NCBI GenBank assembly: GCA_934654765.1
Contig: CAKUGX010000014.1
Span: forward strand, 1-27,736
Length of the DNA stretch: 27,736 nucleotides
From: an uncultured Collinsella sp.
Lineage (GTDB): Bacteria > Actinomycetota > Coriobacteriia > Coriobacteriales > Coriobacteriaceae
Reading direction: 5' to 3'
Part shown: positions 8,347 to 16,015 of the stretch, in pieces
Layout: every line of letters starts with the position of its first letter
Position numbering within the stretch: position 1 is the stretch's first letter
Translations under genes and position numbers: made by a program
The notes under the pieces: generated by a model
Databases searched by the model: none
What the model was told of the DNA's origin: nothing
The model's input: the letters and a program-made list of their open reading frames with translations, nothing else

Positions 8347-8577
8347 CTAGAGTCCCTGGACCGCCACACCCACGAGGTTTGGACCGGTGTGGACAAGAAG
8401 CGCGGGGCTGATGTCGGAGCGGACGACCTCCACCGCGTTGGCCACGCGCTCGCACAGGGCCTGCTCCATGCGGTCGTAGAGGTCGGCGTGGGCCGAGGTG
8501 CGGCTCGCGGCAAAGCGCACCTTGGGGTGCTTCTCGACGATGGCGGCGATGAGCTTGACCTCGGTGCGATGCGGTAC
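8347..8577 (-). pseudogene. degV C-terminal fragment
   Basis: The minus-strand frame ending at 8347 encodes about 77 residues that match the C-terminal part of DegV fatty-acid-binding proteins. It ends with DISPALLVHTGPNLVGVAVQGL, where the family has a conserved VHTGPG-like stretch near the end. DegV proteins normally have about 280 residues, so roughly three quarters are missing. At its upstream end (about 8577) the sequence switches to the start of an IS200-type transposase, which evidently removed the front of the gene. An ATG at 8589 lets a short frame appear open, but the first residues are not DegV. It is very probably non-functional. Confidence 0.7.
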
Positions 8578-8757
8578 TTGCACAGCCATTTCGTGTGCGC
8601 GAGGCTGTTGGCTTTCTGGGCCACAGCAATCACCTTCCCCCTAGTATGATGACCTGAACAATCCTCGTGCTAGGGGGAAGGTATTTGTCGCGTAGCGGAA
8701 ATTGGCCTCCACCCGCTGAGCGGGTGGCTTTCTATGCCGCGCGTGCCGCGCGGCACG
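8577..8757 (-). mobile_element. IS200/IS605-family relic: left end, leader hairpin and tnpA start
   Basis: The minus-strand frame starting with GTG at 8633 reads VAQKANSLAHTKWLCKYRI, the characteristic start of IS200-group TnpA, and is lost at about 8577 where a degV fragment begins. Upstream, a perfect 12-bp stem (8633-8644 with 8670-8681) covers the GGGGGAAGG ribosome site, as in the known IS200 leader that hides the tnpA start. Further out a 9-bp hairpin with a one-base loop (8709-8727) resembles the subterminal hairpins of IS605-family ends. A perfect 16-bp palindrome (8742-8757) may be outside the element. Only about 20 transposase codons remain, so the element cannot move by itself. Confidence 0.75.
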
Positions 8758-8780
8758 GATTAAAGTCCATGAATAAAAAC

Positions 8781-8806
8781 GAGGAAGGCCACGTCCGGCC
8801 TCCCTC
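8781..8806 (-). terminator. Orphan minus-strand terminator
   Basis: The ten bases at 8781-8790 pair with 8797-8806 with one mismatch, and on the minus strand a GTTTTTATT tract follows. It would end a minus-strand gene coming from higher coordinates, yet none remains. On that strand the stop of a short NEWE-ending frame lies just before it, so it may be all that is left of a deleted gene. Confidence 0.6.
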
Positions 8807-8828
8807 GCAAAGGGTCTCTGATTACTCC

Positions 8829-8860
8829 CACTCATTATTGGGGACAGACTCTAATGAGTG
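8829..8860. repeat. Short inverted repeat
   Basis: CACTCATT (8829-8836) is repeated inverted as AATGAGTG (8853-8860), around a 16-base loop containing GGGGACAGACT. It is part of the gene-free stretch 8640-9218, which otherwise holds the IS200 relic, an orphan terminator, a 27-bp repeat and the upstream region of the oxidoreductase gene. Confidence 0.5.
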
Positions 8861-8881
8861 CTCTTGAAATGCCGGCGCCTG

Positions 8882-8947
8882 GGGACGTTCTTTTTCTGTC
8901 TGCAGTTTGGAACGTTCCTTTTCTGTCGGCAGTTTGGGACGGTCCTT
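8882..8947. repeat. 27-bp tandem repeat, about 2.4 copies
   Basis: Units at 8882-8908 and 8909-8935 match at most positions, and a third partial unit covers 8936-8947. The core is ACGTTC, a T-rich run, CTGTC, then GCAGTTTG. Directly after it, the plus strand reads out the apparent C-terminus of a protein (AMSDEAKRIILSFEF, stop at 9006-9008) with no start or ribosome site; I do not recognise it and treat it as a possible gene remnant. Confidence 0.65.
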
Positions 8948-9045
8948 AGAGCTGCAGCGCGCCATGAGCGACGAGGCGAAGCGGATCATCCTGTCTTTTG
9001 AGTTCTAAGCATAAGCCCCTGTCTCTGAGCAATGACCGGTTCGCA

Positions 9046-9176
9046 TTTGTGCGTATTTGCGTGCGTGGGATTGCGTGAATATGCGTATAGATGCGCCGTT
9101 TACGGGATAAAAATGACCGTTTAGCGGTGAGATACGCAAAAACGCGCACAGACGCGCGTGTTTGTGCGAATATAGA
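9046..9176. promoter_or_regulatory. Operator-like repeats upstream of the oxidoreductase/DeoR operon
   Basis: The stretch is full of TGCGTAT/TTGCGTG-like words on both strands. GTGCGTATTTGCGTGC near 9046-9065 is echoed in inverted form by GATACGCAAAAACGCGCAC at 9131-9149. A dyad CGCAaaaACGCGC / GCGCGTgttTGTGCG spans 9135-9168 and is followed by TATAGA (9171-9176), a possible -10 box. This fits binding by the DeoR regulator encoded in the operon, but it is inference. Confidence 0.45.
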
Positions 9177-9218
9177 GCTATCCGAAATGCAAGACGTTCT
9201 ATGACACAGGAGGCACAT

Positions 9219-10298
9219 ATGGTAGATTCCAAGCAGGCTCCACTCGACTCCGCGGCAGCCGCAAAAGCAGCGTTCGCTTCGGTCCAGGACAAGCCATTCC
9301 CCGATGATATCTTTACGGCTCCCGAGCTTCGTTGGGCTGTGATCGGGTGCGGCGTTATCGCCAACCAGATGGCCCAGTCTCTCGCTCTTGCCGGCCGCAA
9401 GCTTGCGGGCGTCGCCAACCGTACGCTGTCCAAGGCTCAGGCTTTTGCTGAGCAGTATGGCATCGAGAAGGTCTATGAATCGGTTGAGGACCTCTACGCC
9501 GATCCGGGCATCGACGCCGTCTATATCACCACGCCGCACAACACGCATATCACCTATCTGCGTGACGCGCTGGCCGCCGGCAAGCACGTGCTCTGCGAGA
9601 AAGCCATTACCCTCAATTCCGCTGAGCTCGACGAGGCGCGTGCCATCGCCGACGAGCACAACGTCGTCCTCATGGACGCCACCACGGTGCTTCATATGCC
9701 CTTGTATCAAGAGCTGCGCCGTCGCATGGATGCCGGTGAGTTCGGCCGCATGAACCTCGCCCAGCTCAACTTTGGTAGCTACAAGGAGTACGGCGATCTG
9801 ACCAATCGCTTCTACAACCGCAACCTTGCTGGCGGTGCCATGCTCGACATTGGCGTGTATGCCCTGTCCGTCATGCGTCTCTTTATGGCAAGCCAGCCCA
9901 TTGAGGTCGTTTCGTTGGGCAACACCTGTGAGACCGGTGTTGACGTTGCGGGCGGCATCGTCTGCCGTAATGCCGAGCAGCAGCTGGGTGTTGTGAGCCT
10001 CACGCTCCACTCCAAGCAACCCAAGCGCTCGATTATTAGCTTCGATAAGTGCTATATCGAGGTCAACGAGTATCCGCGCGCCGATCACGCGACCATCGTG
10101 TGGACTGCGGACGGCCACCGCGAGGAGGTCCACGCCGGCACCGAGGCTTACGCCCTTTGCTATGAGATGGCCGATCTTGAGAAGGCCGTTGCCGGCGACG
10201 ACTCTAAGCGTGAGCTGCTGGATTATGCTTCTGATGTTATGGAGCTGATGACCAAGCTACGCGCCGACTGGGGAGTCGTGTACCCCGAGGAGGAGTAA
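9219..10298 (+). CDS. Gfo/Idh/MocA-family NAD(P)-dependent oxidoreductase
   Basis: This 359-residue protein has the two-domain Gfo/Idh/MocA layout. An N-terminal Rossmann fold carries AVIGCGVIANQMA (dinucleotide loop, about 40-52), followed by ITTPHNTH and GKHVLCEKAIT; the family usually has EKP, here EKA. A C-terminal alpha/beta domain contains GGAMLDIGVYALS. Members oxidise or reduce sugars, inositols and other polyols; the substrate here is unknown. I place the start at the ATG at 9219, preceded by CAGGAGG, rather than the weak upstream start at 9162, which would overlap the operator-like dyad. The gene lies four bases before a DeoR-type regulator, so a sugar-type substrate sensed by that regulator is likely. 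Confidence 0.88.
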   Translation: MVDSKQAPLDSAAAAKAAFASVQDKPFPDDIFTAPELRWAVIGCGVIANQMAQSLALAGRKLAGVANRTLSKAQAFAEQYGIEKVYESVEDLYADPGIDAVYITTPHNTHITYLRDALAAGKHVLCEKAITLNSAELDEARAIADEHNVVLMDATTVLHMPLYQELRRRMDAGEFGRMNLAQLNFGSYKEYGDLTNRFYNRNLAGGAMLDIGVYALSVMRLFMASQPIEVVSLGNTCETGVDVAGGIVCRNAEQQLGVVSLTLHSKQPKRSIISFDKCYIEVNEYPRADHATIVWTADGHREEVHAGTEAYALCYEMADLEKAVAGDDSKRELLDYASDVMELMTKLRADWGVVYPEEE

Positions 10299-10301
10299 GC
10301 G

Positions 10302-11048
10302 ATGCTAGCGGAAGATAGGCTCAACGCGATCGTGTCGATGGTTCAGCAGACCGGCTCGGTTACCGTGCCGGAGCTTGCCGAAGCCCTGGGCGTGACGGCG
10401 TCTACCATTCGGCGCGACCTGCAGACGCTCAATCGCGCACACCGTATCGCCAAAGTGCACGGTGGGGCGACGAGCCTTGAGCGCGCGCACGTGACGCGCG
10501 ACCTAACGCTTAATGAGCGCAGCGATCTCCATAACGACGACAAGGAACGTATCTGCGCCCGTGCGGCGGCACTTGTGGAGCCCGAGAGCTTTGTATACAT
10601 CGACTCGGGTTCGACGACGCTCAGGCTCATCGAGCATCTTCCACACCTTGAAGATGTCACCTATGTGACCGATTCCGTGCTCCATGCTCAACGCCTTGCT
10701 TTGCGCGGCATGCGTACCGTGGTGCTGGGTGGCGAGCTCAAACCCGAGACCGAGGCGCTCGTTGGCCCCGATGCCTTGGCAACCTTAGACCGCTACAACT
10801 TCAACTGTGGCTTTTGGGGCTCTAACGGCATTGCCGCCGAGCAGGGCTTCACGGCGCCCGATATCGAGGAGGCGCAAGTAAAGCGTATCTCGATGCGCCA
10901 TACGGCCAAACGCTTCGTAATCTCGGACGCCAGTAAATTTGGCATGGTGGCGCCCGTCAAGTTCGCGGACTTCCGTGACGCAACGATTATTACCGCAGGC
11001 GATGTCCCTGCCAAGTACCGGGCAATGGACAACGTCATCACGGTCTAA
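10302..11048 (+). CDS. DeoR-family transcriptional regulator
   Basis: This 248-residue protein starts with the DeoR winged helix-turn-helix: RLNAIVSMVQQTGSVTVPEL, then GVTASTIRRDLQTLNR and the family hinge KVHGGATSLE. The C-terminal effector domain carries IDSGSTTLRLIEHL, the sugar-phosphate binding loop of DeoR/GlpR proteins, and later GFWGSNGI. These proteins are usually repressors released by a phosphorylated sugar. It is co-transcribed with the oxidoreductase (three bases apart) and probably controls that operon through the repeats upstream of it. The length is normal. Confidence 0.92.
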   Translation: MLAEDRLNAIVSMVQQTGSVTVPELAEALGVTASTIRRDLQTLNRAHRIAKVHGGATSLERAHVTRDLTLNERSDLHNDDKERICARAAALVEPESFVYIDSGSTTLRLIEHLPHLEDVTYVTDSVLHAQRLALRGMRTVVLGGELKPETEALVGPDALATLDRYNFNCGFWGSNGIAAEQGFTAPDIEEAQVKRISMRHTAKRFVISDASKFGMVAPVKFADFRDATIITAGDVPAKYRAMDNVITV

Positions 11049-11070
11049 CAGCAGGGGACGGGCTAAGGCC

Positions 11071-11110
11071 AAAACCACCGCGAAGGGGCAGGAACCTTTG
11101 TGGTGGTTTT
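11071..11110 (+). terminator. Terminator of the oxidoreductase/DeoR operon
   Basis: AAAACCACC (11071-11079) pairs with GGTGGTTTT (11102-11110), extended inside by AAGG/CCTT after a short mismatch. The T tract follows the right arm. Confidence 0.8.
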
Positions 11111-11124
11111 GACGTTTGTCAGAT

Positions 11125-11165
11125 AAAACCTGCCAAAATAAACCTGTCCCTTTTCGGCAGGTTTT
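11125..11165. terminator. Bidirectional terminator overlapping the pseudouridine synthase stop
   Basis: AAAACCTGCC (11125-11134) pairs perfectly with GGCAGGTTTT (11156-11165). On the minus strand the right arm contains the stop codon region of the RluA-type gene, so gene end and terminator are fused. Confidence 0.8.
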
Positions 11166-11823
11166 AGGGCTCCCAGGGGCAGGGGGCTTCGATGTGGATG
11201 TGCTCGCCGGTTACGGGATGCGTGAAGGACACGCTGTGGGCGTGGAGCATCAGGCCGCAGGGACGCGGCGTTCCGTACAGGTCATCGCCCACCAGGGGAT
11301 GGCGCTCGCTGGCCAGATGTACGCGGATCTGGTGCTTGCGGCCGGTGAGCAACTCGACATCGATATACGAGCGCGTGGGCAGGCCACGGCGGCTCTTAAG
11401 ACGTTTGAGCACCTTCACGCGCGTTTGAGACGGCTTGCCGCTGGCGCCGACGCGCATCTTGCGGCTGTCGTGACGGTCGCGGGCGATGGGCTTGTCGATG
11501 AGCTTTTCGTTCCAGTCGATCTTGCCCTCGGCGAGCGCCAGGTAGTGCTTTTCGAACGCGTGGTCGATGATCATCTGGTCAAAGGCGGGCTGCGTCTGCT
11601 TGTCGAGTGAGAACAGCACCACGCCGGTGGTGTCGCGGTCAAGACGGTTGAGCGGCTGCATGTCGGTCGCGGCAAAGCCGTCGCCCATCGCCAGCAGCAG
11701 GTCGCTGGCGTAGTCGGTGAGCGTGCGCTCGCCGGTGCCGTCGCCGTGGACGATCATGCCGGCGGGCTTGTCGATGGCCATGAGCCAGGCGTCGCAGTAG
11801 AGGACTTGAGGTTCTTCGTTCAC
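11164..11823 (-). CDS. RluA-family pseudouridine synthase
   Basis: This 219-residue enzyme converts uridine to pseudouridine in RNA. The catalytic motif appears as PLNRLDRDTTGVVLF, with the active-site aspartate in RLDRDT. The early KPAGMIVHG and the late LLTGRKHQIRVHLA and HPLVGDDLYG are family hallmarks. There is no N-terminal S4 domain, so it resembles the short RluA/TruC-like members more than RluC/RluD. It starts with GTG at 11823 behind AAAGG, 15 bp after the U32-family gene, so the two form an operon. Whether rRNA or tRNA is the target cannot be told from sequence; the neighbour suggests rRNA. Confidence 0.92.
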   Translation of the reverse strand: MNEEPQVLYCDAWLMAIDKPAGMIVHGDGTGERTLTDYASDLLLAMGDGFAATDMQPLNRLDRDTTGVVLFSLDKQTQPAFDQMIIDHAFEKHYLALAEGKIDWNEKLIDKPIARDRHDSRKMRVGASGKPSQTRVKVLKRLKSRRGLPTRSYIDVELLTGRKHQIRVHLASERHPLVGDDLYGTPRPCGLMLHAHSVSFTHPVTGEHIHIEAPCPWEP

Positions 11824-11838
11824 GTGTAAGCCTTTCGG

Positions 11839-14334
11839 TTAGCTGATTCCCACAAACATGCAGCCCGAGGTAGCGCCGCGCAGGCGGGCAGCGGGCTTGC
11901 GGCCGGCTTGCGCGGCCTCGACGGCGCGACGGACGCGAGCGACGGCACGGCCAATCTCATCGGCCTCGAGCAAGGTTCCGTCGACCATAAGACGGCGCAC
12001 GCCGGCGTCGAGCAGCTGTGGAACCTGCGGTGTGAGGTCGATGGGGTAGGCGTCGTACAGGCGAGAGCGGCCGTGGATGTCGGTGCGGACGGGCATGACC
12101 TTTCCGTCGATATTCTTGAGCGAGAGCTTGCGGGCACGCAAGCGGCAGTTGGCACAATCGTGGATGCAGCCGTTGGCAACCTGCAGAATGCAATGCTCGC
12201 TTGTCATGACGCGCGGGCGGCCAAAGACGGTGATGCCTAGAGCCGCGGGCGCGGCGGCGCCGAGCGAGACAATCTCGTCGAGCGTGATCTCGGGCGAGAG
12301 CCAAAACGCACCGGCTCCGCGCTCGGCAAGCGCCTCCATGCAGGGCGTGTTGTGCACCGGCAGGCAAGAGCGAATCTCGGCCGTGGCGCCGGCATGCGCG
12401 GCTACGGCGAGCTCGGAGATATTGCCGATGGCGACGGTGGCTCCGGCATTGATCCAGGGATCGACGCGCTCGTGGTCGACGGCGCGGCAGACCTCATCGA
12501 GCACGGGTACGATGCCCTGCTCAAACGTATCGGCGGGGGAGAGCTTGGCCGCATCGAGCGCGTCGGTGGTCATGTAGATGCGCGTTGCACCCTCCGCCCG
12601 CGCTGCCTCGGCGGCCTCGAGCGAGGTGACGGTGGCGCAGATCTGCGGCTCGTCGCGGTAGTGCTCGGGCGCGGGGCGGGAATCACTGGTGACAATCGCC
12701 GGCAGCTCGAGCGTTTTCGCGCGCTCCGCGTACGGCGCCAGAATGGCCTCTTCCAGCGCCTTGCAAACGGCGGCGCGCACCTTATGTACGGCGGAGAAAC
12801 CCATGCCACAGCCCTCATCGAGCGCCACCTCAAAGCTCGCAGCCTCAAAGGGAGAGGAACCCATGCGGCCGACGTGCTCAACCAGATCGGACGCCTCGAC
12901 CGCGCGGGTCTTGGCGGCTTCGACGTTAAAGCCCGTGGCCGTGGCCGTAAGCGAAGGGTCGTCGCAGCAGGTGAGCGTAACGGTAAACGGCTCGCCCAGG
13001 TGCGCCACGACGGACACATCAACAGCTCGGCGGCGCAGCACATCGCGCTTGAGCGCGGCGCCGGCGGCGTCGATGGCACGCTGGCTGCGAATCACGCGGA
13101 CGCGACAGCCCTCGGGCATGCTGCGGGGCACGCGACATTCGATGATGTCGCCCGCGGCGGCATCATCGGCGGCAATGGTGGTCAGGAACTGGTCGAACTC
13201 ATCGTCGTGGCGAAGCTCCAACAGGTCGCCCTTGCCCACGGGCTCAAACAACTCAATGCGGGCGATGGCGGCGCGGCGACGGCGGTCGTCGGGCTTGAGG
13301 CCGCGCACATCGCGGTTGGCCGGGCGGCTGCCCAGCACCGTGCCCACGATCTGGCCGCGGTTGTTGGAACGCTCATAGCTCATCATCTCGTCGCCCGAGG
13401 TGCCGTCCTGATAGGCGTGCGTAAAGTCGCGGTTAAAGCAGCGCTTGAGCTGGCGCTGGCGGGCGGCTTTCTCGTCCTTGGCAACGGTGGTTCCGGCCAG
13501 CATGTCATCAATCTGATGACGATACACGTCGACGATGGAATACACGTAATCGGGCGCCTTCATGCGGCCCTCGAGCTTGAGCGACGCGGCGCCGGCGTCA
13601 TACAGGCGGCGAACAAGTTGTGAGGTGTTGGTGTCACGCGGGCACAGCGCGCGCTCGCGACCGGCAGGGGAGAGCGAGCGACCGTTCTCGTCGATCAGCT
13701 CGTAGGGCAAGCGGCAGGGCTGGGCGCACATGCCACGGTTGGCCGAGCGGCCTGCCATGGCAAAGCTCGACAGCAGGCACAGACCCGAGTAGCAAAAGCA
13801 GATGGCACCGTGGCTAAAGACCTCAAGGTCAACATCGGGCGCGGCATCGTGAATGGCGACAATCTCGTCGATGGAAAGCTCGCGCGAGAGGGTCACGCGG
13901 TCGGCACCCTGCTCGCGGCACCAAAGGGTTCCGCGGTCGTCGTGGATGTTCGCCTGGGTCGAGATATGCGTCTCGATGCCGGGCATGGTGCGCTTGACCT
14001 CAAAGAACAGGCCCCAGTCCTGGATGATGAAGGCGTCGGCGCCCAGCATGGAGCAGCGATGGATGAGCTGCAGCGCATCGCTCATCTCGGATTCCTTGAT
14101 GACGATGTTGACCGTGACGTAGACGCGCGAGCCGGCCAGATGCGCGGCGCGGCAGGCCTGCTCAAAGGCCTCGTCGGTAAAGTTGGTGGCCTTGCGGCGT
14201 GCGTTGAAGCTGCCCATGCCGCAGTAGATGGCGTCTGCCCCGGCGGCGAGTGCGGCGGCAAAGGGCTCGGGCCCTCCGGCGGGTGCCAAAAGCTCGGGTC
14301 TGCGGTTGGTGGTTCGACTGGCGGTTGCGGTCAT
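11839..14334 (-). CDS. U32-family protein, RlhA-like (candidate 23S rRNA hydroxylase)
   Basis: This 831-residue protein belongs to the peptidase U32 family, whose E. coli member RlhA hydroxylates a cytidine of 23S rRNA. The N-terminal domain shows LLAPAGGPEPFAAALAAGAD, ISTQANIHD and the family signature SHGAICFCYSGLCLLS followed by GRSANRGMCAQPCRLPYEL. Cysteines C179, C181, C186, C203, C207 and C231 include the likely Fe-S ligands. A further cysteine cluster, NGCIHDCANCRLR, lies in the C-terminal extension. RlhA has about 650 residues, so this is a long form carrying an additional C-terminal domain. On the minus strand it is the first gene of an operon with a pseudouridine synthase, consistent with RNA modification. 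A protease role is an older annotation and is less likely. Confidence 0.87.
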   Translation of the reverse strand: MTATASRTTNRRPELLAPAGGPEPFAAALAAGADAIYCGMGSFNARRKATNFTDEAFEQACRAAHLAGSRVYVTVNIVIKESEMSDALQLIHRCSMLGADAFIIQDWGLFFEVKRTMPGIETHISTQANIHDDRGTLWCREQGADRVTLSRELSIDEIVAIHDAAPDVDLEVFSHGAICFCYSGLCLLSSFAMAGRSANRGMCAQPCRLPYELIDENGRSLSPAGRERALCPRDTNTSQLVRRLYDAGAASLKLEGRMKAPDYVYSIVDVYRHQIDDMLAGTTVAKDEKAARQRQLKRCFNRDFTHAYQDGTSGDEMMSYERSNNRGQIVGTVLGSRPANRDVRGLKPDDRRRRAAIARIELFEPVGKGDLLELRHDDEFDQFLTTIAADDAAAGDIIECRVPRSMPEGCRVRVIRSQRAIDAAGAALKRDVLRRRAVDVSVVAHLGEPFTVTLTCCDDPSLTATATGFNVEAAKTRAVEASDLVEHVGRMGSSPFEAASFEVALDEGCGMGFSAVHKVRAAVCKALEEAILAPYAERAKTLELPAIVTSDSRPAPEHYRDEPQICATVTSLEAAEAARAEGATRIYMTTDALDAAKLSPADTFEQGIVPVLDEVCRAVDHERVDPWINAGATVAIGNISELAVAAHAGATAEIRSCLPVHNTPCMEALAERGAGAFWLSPEITLDEIVSLGAAAPAALGITVFGRPRVMTSEHCILQVANGCIHDCANCRLRARKLSLKNIDGKVMPVRTDIHGRSRLYDAYPIDLTPQVPQLLDAGVRRLMVDGTLLEADEIGRAVARVRRAVEAAQAGRKPAARLRGATSGCMFVGIS

Positions 14335-14366
14335 ATCCTGCCTTTCAAAATGCTCAGATACTCAAA

Positions 14367-14372
14367 AGTATA
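14367..14372 (-). promoter_or_regulatory. Candidate -10 box for the U32 operon
   Basis: On the minus strand TATACT lies 33 bases before the start codon, followed by the ribosome site AAAGGCAGGA. The -35 region is poor. Confidence 0.4.
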
Positions 14373-14516
14373 GTGGTGCCGTCGCGGCAGGCGATGCCCG
14401 TGCTCTAAGCGGGATAAAGTCTTCAGCAGCTTGGACTGGCTGCTCCACATGAGAACCGTTCAGCGGCCCGGGGAAACCGTTGGGCGATAAAATATTCTCG
14501 CAGCGTGATAATAATC

Positions 14517-14545
14517 TTGCATCGCGTGGAAACCTTGAGTACTAT
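14517..14545 (+). promoter_or_regulatory. Promoter of ridA
   Basis: TTGCAT (14517-14522) and TACTAT (14540-14545) are separated by exactly 17 bp, a good sigma-70-type promoter. It leaves an untranslated leader of about 80 bases before the ridA start. The gene-free stretch 14335-14632 shows nothing else clear. Confidence 0.6.
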
Positions 14546-14632
14546 CCCAATCAAGCGCGGTGTTCAGACCGAACTGTGCCTCCCGGTGTGAACGCCGCGC
14601 TCCCGTTCCCTTTTACTTGTAAGGAGAAAAAC

Positions 14633-15010
14633 ATGAGCAAGACCGTCGTGTCTTCCGATAACGCACCCGCAGCCATCGGCCCGTATTCCCCTGGTATCCA
14701 GACCGGCAACATGGTGTTCCTGTCCGGCCAGCTGGGCATCGATCCCGCAACTGGCAAGATGCCCGAGGGCGTCGAGGCCCAGGCCAAGCAGTCCCTTGCT
14801 AACGTCGAGGCCCTGCTGACCGCTGCCGGCGCCACCTTTGCCGATGTCGTCAAGACCACAGTCTACCTGGCTGACATTGCCGACTTCGCTGCCGTAAACG
14901 AGATCTACGCCTCCAAGTTCGAGGCCCCGTTCCCCGCGCGCAGCGCTTTCCAGGTTGCCGCTCTTCCGGCTGGCGGTCTGGTCGAGATCGAGGTCGTCGC
15001 CGCTCTCTAA
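14633..15010 (+). CDS. ridA: RidA family enamine/imine deaminase
   Basis: This 125-residue protein hydrolyses reactive enamines/imines such as 2-aminoacrylate, released by PLP enzymes, into keto acids and ammonia. Family residues are present: NAPAAIGPYSPGIQ at the N-terminus, FLSGQLGIDP, and the C-terminal PARSAFQVAALP with the substrate-binding arginine (R103), then EIEVVA. I take the ATG at 14633 after AAGGAG; an open frame further upstream is not conserved. It trimerises in the cytoplasm. Its place beside a purine-degradation cluster is notable because related E. coli clusters encode a diaminopropionate ammonia-lyase that makes aminoacrylate; that lyase is not in this window. Confidence 0.95.
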   Translation: MSKTVVSSDNAPAAIGPYSPGIQTGNMVFLSGQLGIDPATGKMPEGVEAQAKQSLANVEALLTAAGATFADVVKTTVYLADIADFAAVNEIYASKFEAPFPARSAFQVAALPAGGLVEIEVVAAL

Positions 15011-15040
15011 GGCGTTGGCCACAACTAAACATGACATGCA

Positions 15041-15078
15041 AAAAGACCCTGCAGCGCGTGCGAGCTGCAGGGTCTTTT
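15041..15078. terminator. Bidirectional terminator between ridA and the YheO-type gene
   Basis: A perfect 15-bp stem pairs 15041-15055 with 15064-15078 around an 8-base loop. It starts with AAAA and ends with TTTT, so it serves both convergent genes. Confidence 0.92.
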
Positions 15079-15122
15079 GTCAAGTGACGAATCGCTTGTG
15101 GAGCCGCGCTCCATTTTGCTCG

Positions 15123-15779
15123 TTAGCCCTCCTTGCGGACTTTTTGCAGGTAGCGGTACACGCTGGGCTCCGAGATGCCCAACGCGGTGGCAGCGCAGGC
15201 CACGGCGCCCTTGAGCATGAACACCCCGTTGCCGTTGAGGTGGCGAATGACGTCCACGCGGTCGCTCTGACCAAGCGACGCTACATCCAGCCCGCGCGCG
15301 CTCAGCAACTCGGCAATGCTGCGGTCGATGAGCTCCTGGGTGGACTCCGAAAGGCTTTCGACCTCGATAGGGGCGGGCTCCGTGCGCGTCGGCGTTGCGT
15401 CGAAGCACGCCATGAGCTGCTGCGCCATGGCGTTGATGGAGCGTACGGTCGAGAGGTCGGTGTTGACGCAGAGCATACCGACGATCTCGTTATCCTCGCG
15501 GATAAAGAACGTCGCGGACTCCAGCGTCTTGCCGCCGGCGCCGCGGCCCTCGTAGCCCGTAATAAACGGCAGGTCGCGATACTTGGGATCGTGCATAATC
15601 TTGAGCGCCAGATCGGTGGCGGGACCGCCGACCTTGCGGCCGCTCACGATGCCGTTGCGAATATCGACGATGGCATGGTCGGGATCCGAGAAATCGTGCA
15701 GCACGATTTCGCTGTTTTTGCCGAGTATCTGCTCCAGGAAATCGACCATCGGCAAAAAGCGACGTACGGTCTCGTTCAC
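15123..15779 (-). CDS. YheO/DauR-like transcriptional regulator (PAS_6 plus HTH)
   Basis: This 218-residue protein has the YheO layout. The N-terminal PAS-like domain reads FLPMVDFLEQILGKNSEIVL then HDFSDPDHAIVDI and GRKVGGPATDLAL. The C-terminal helix-turn-helix reads VFMLKGAVACAATALGISEP followed by SVYRYLQKVRKEG. I use the GTG at 15779 behind AAAGGAG, six bases away; the longer open frame to 15920 would run through the upstream control region and lacks family similarity. YheO relatives such as DauR respond to small metabolites. It is divergent from the purine permease, 352 bp apart, and is the best candidate local regulator of the purine cluster (inference). Confidence 0.87.
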   Translation of the reverse strand: MNETVRRFLPMVDFLEQILGKNSEIVLHDFSDPDHAIVDIRNGIVSGRKVGGPATDLALKIMHDPKYRDLPFITGYEGRGAGGKTLESATFFIREDNEIVGMLCVNTDLSTVRSINAMAQQLMACFDATPTRTEPAPIEVESLSESTQELIDRSIAELLSARGLDVASLGQSDRVDVIRHLNGNGVFMLKGAVACAATALGISEPSVYRYLQKVRKEG

Positions 15780-16015
15780 GGGCGACTCCTTTGGGTGAAA
15801 TCGGAAATGTTCATAACAATTTTTTCTCATGGTAACACGGTGTCTATTGACTCGCATATTCGCAGGTACATTGCGTAATACGGACGAGCGGTAGGAATTT
15901 GGCGGTAAACGGTCGACCAAAAGAAAAGTTAGATGTTATTTTGACCAGACACTTTTCTGACCTGCGGAAATGCATTACCTCAGCTCAAGAATAGTCTGAT
16001 AACAAAAAATTATTA

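Noticed and set aside
8821..8836. C-terminus of guaA (ends in EWE) on the minus strand
   Set aside because: Only four residues match and they lie in an inverted repeat; too short to name a gene.
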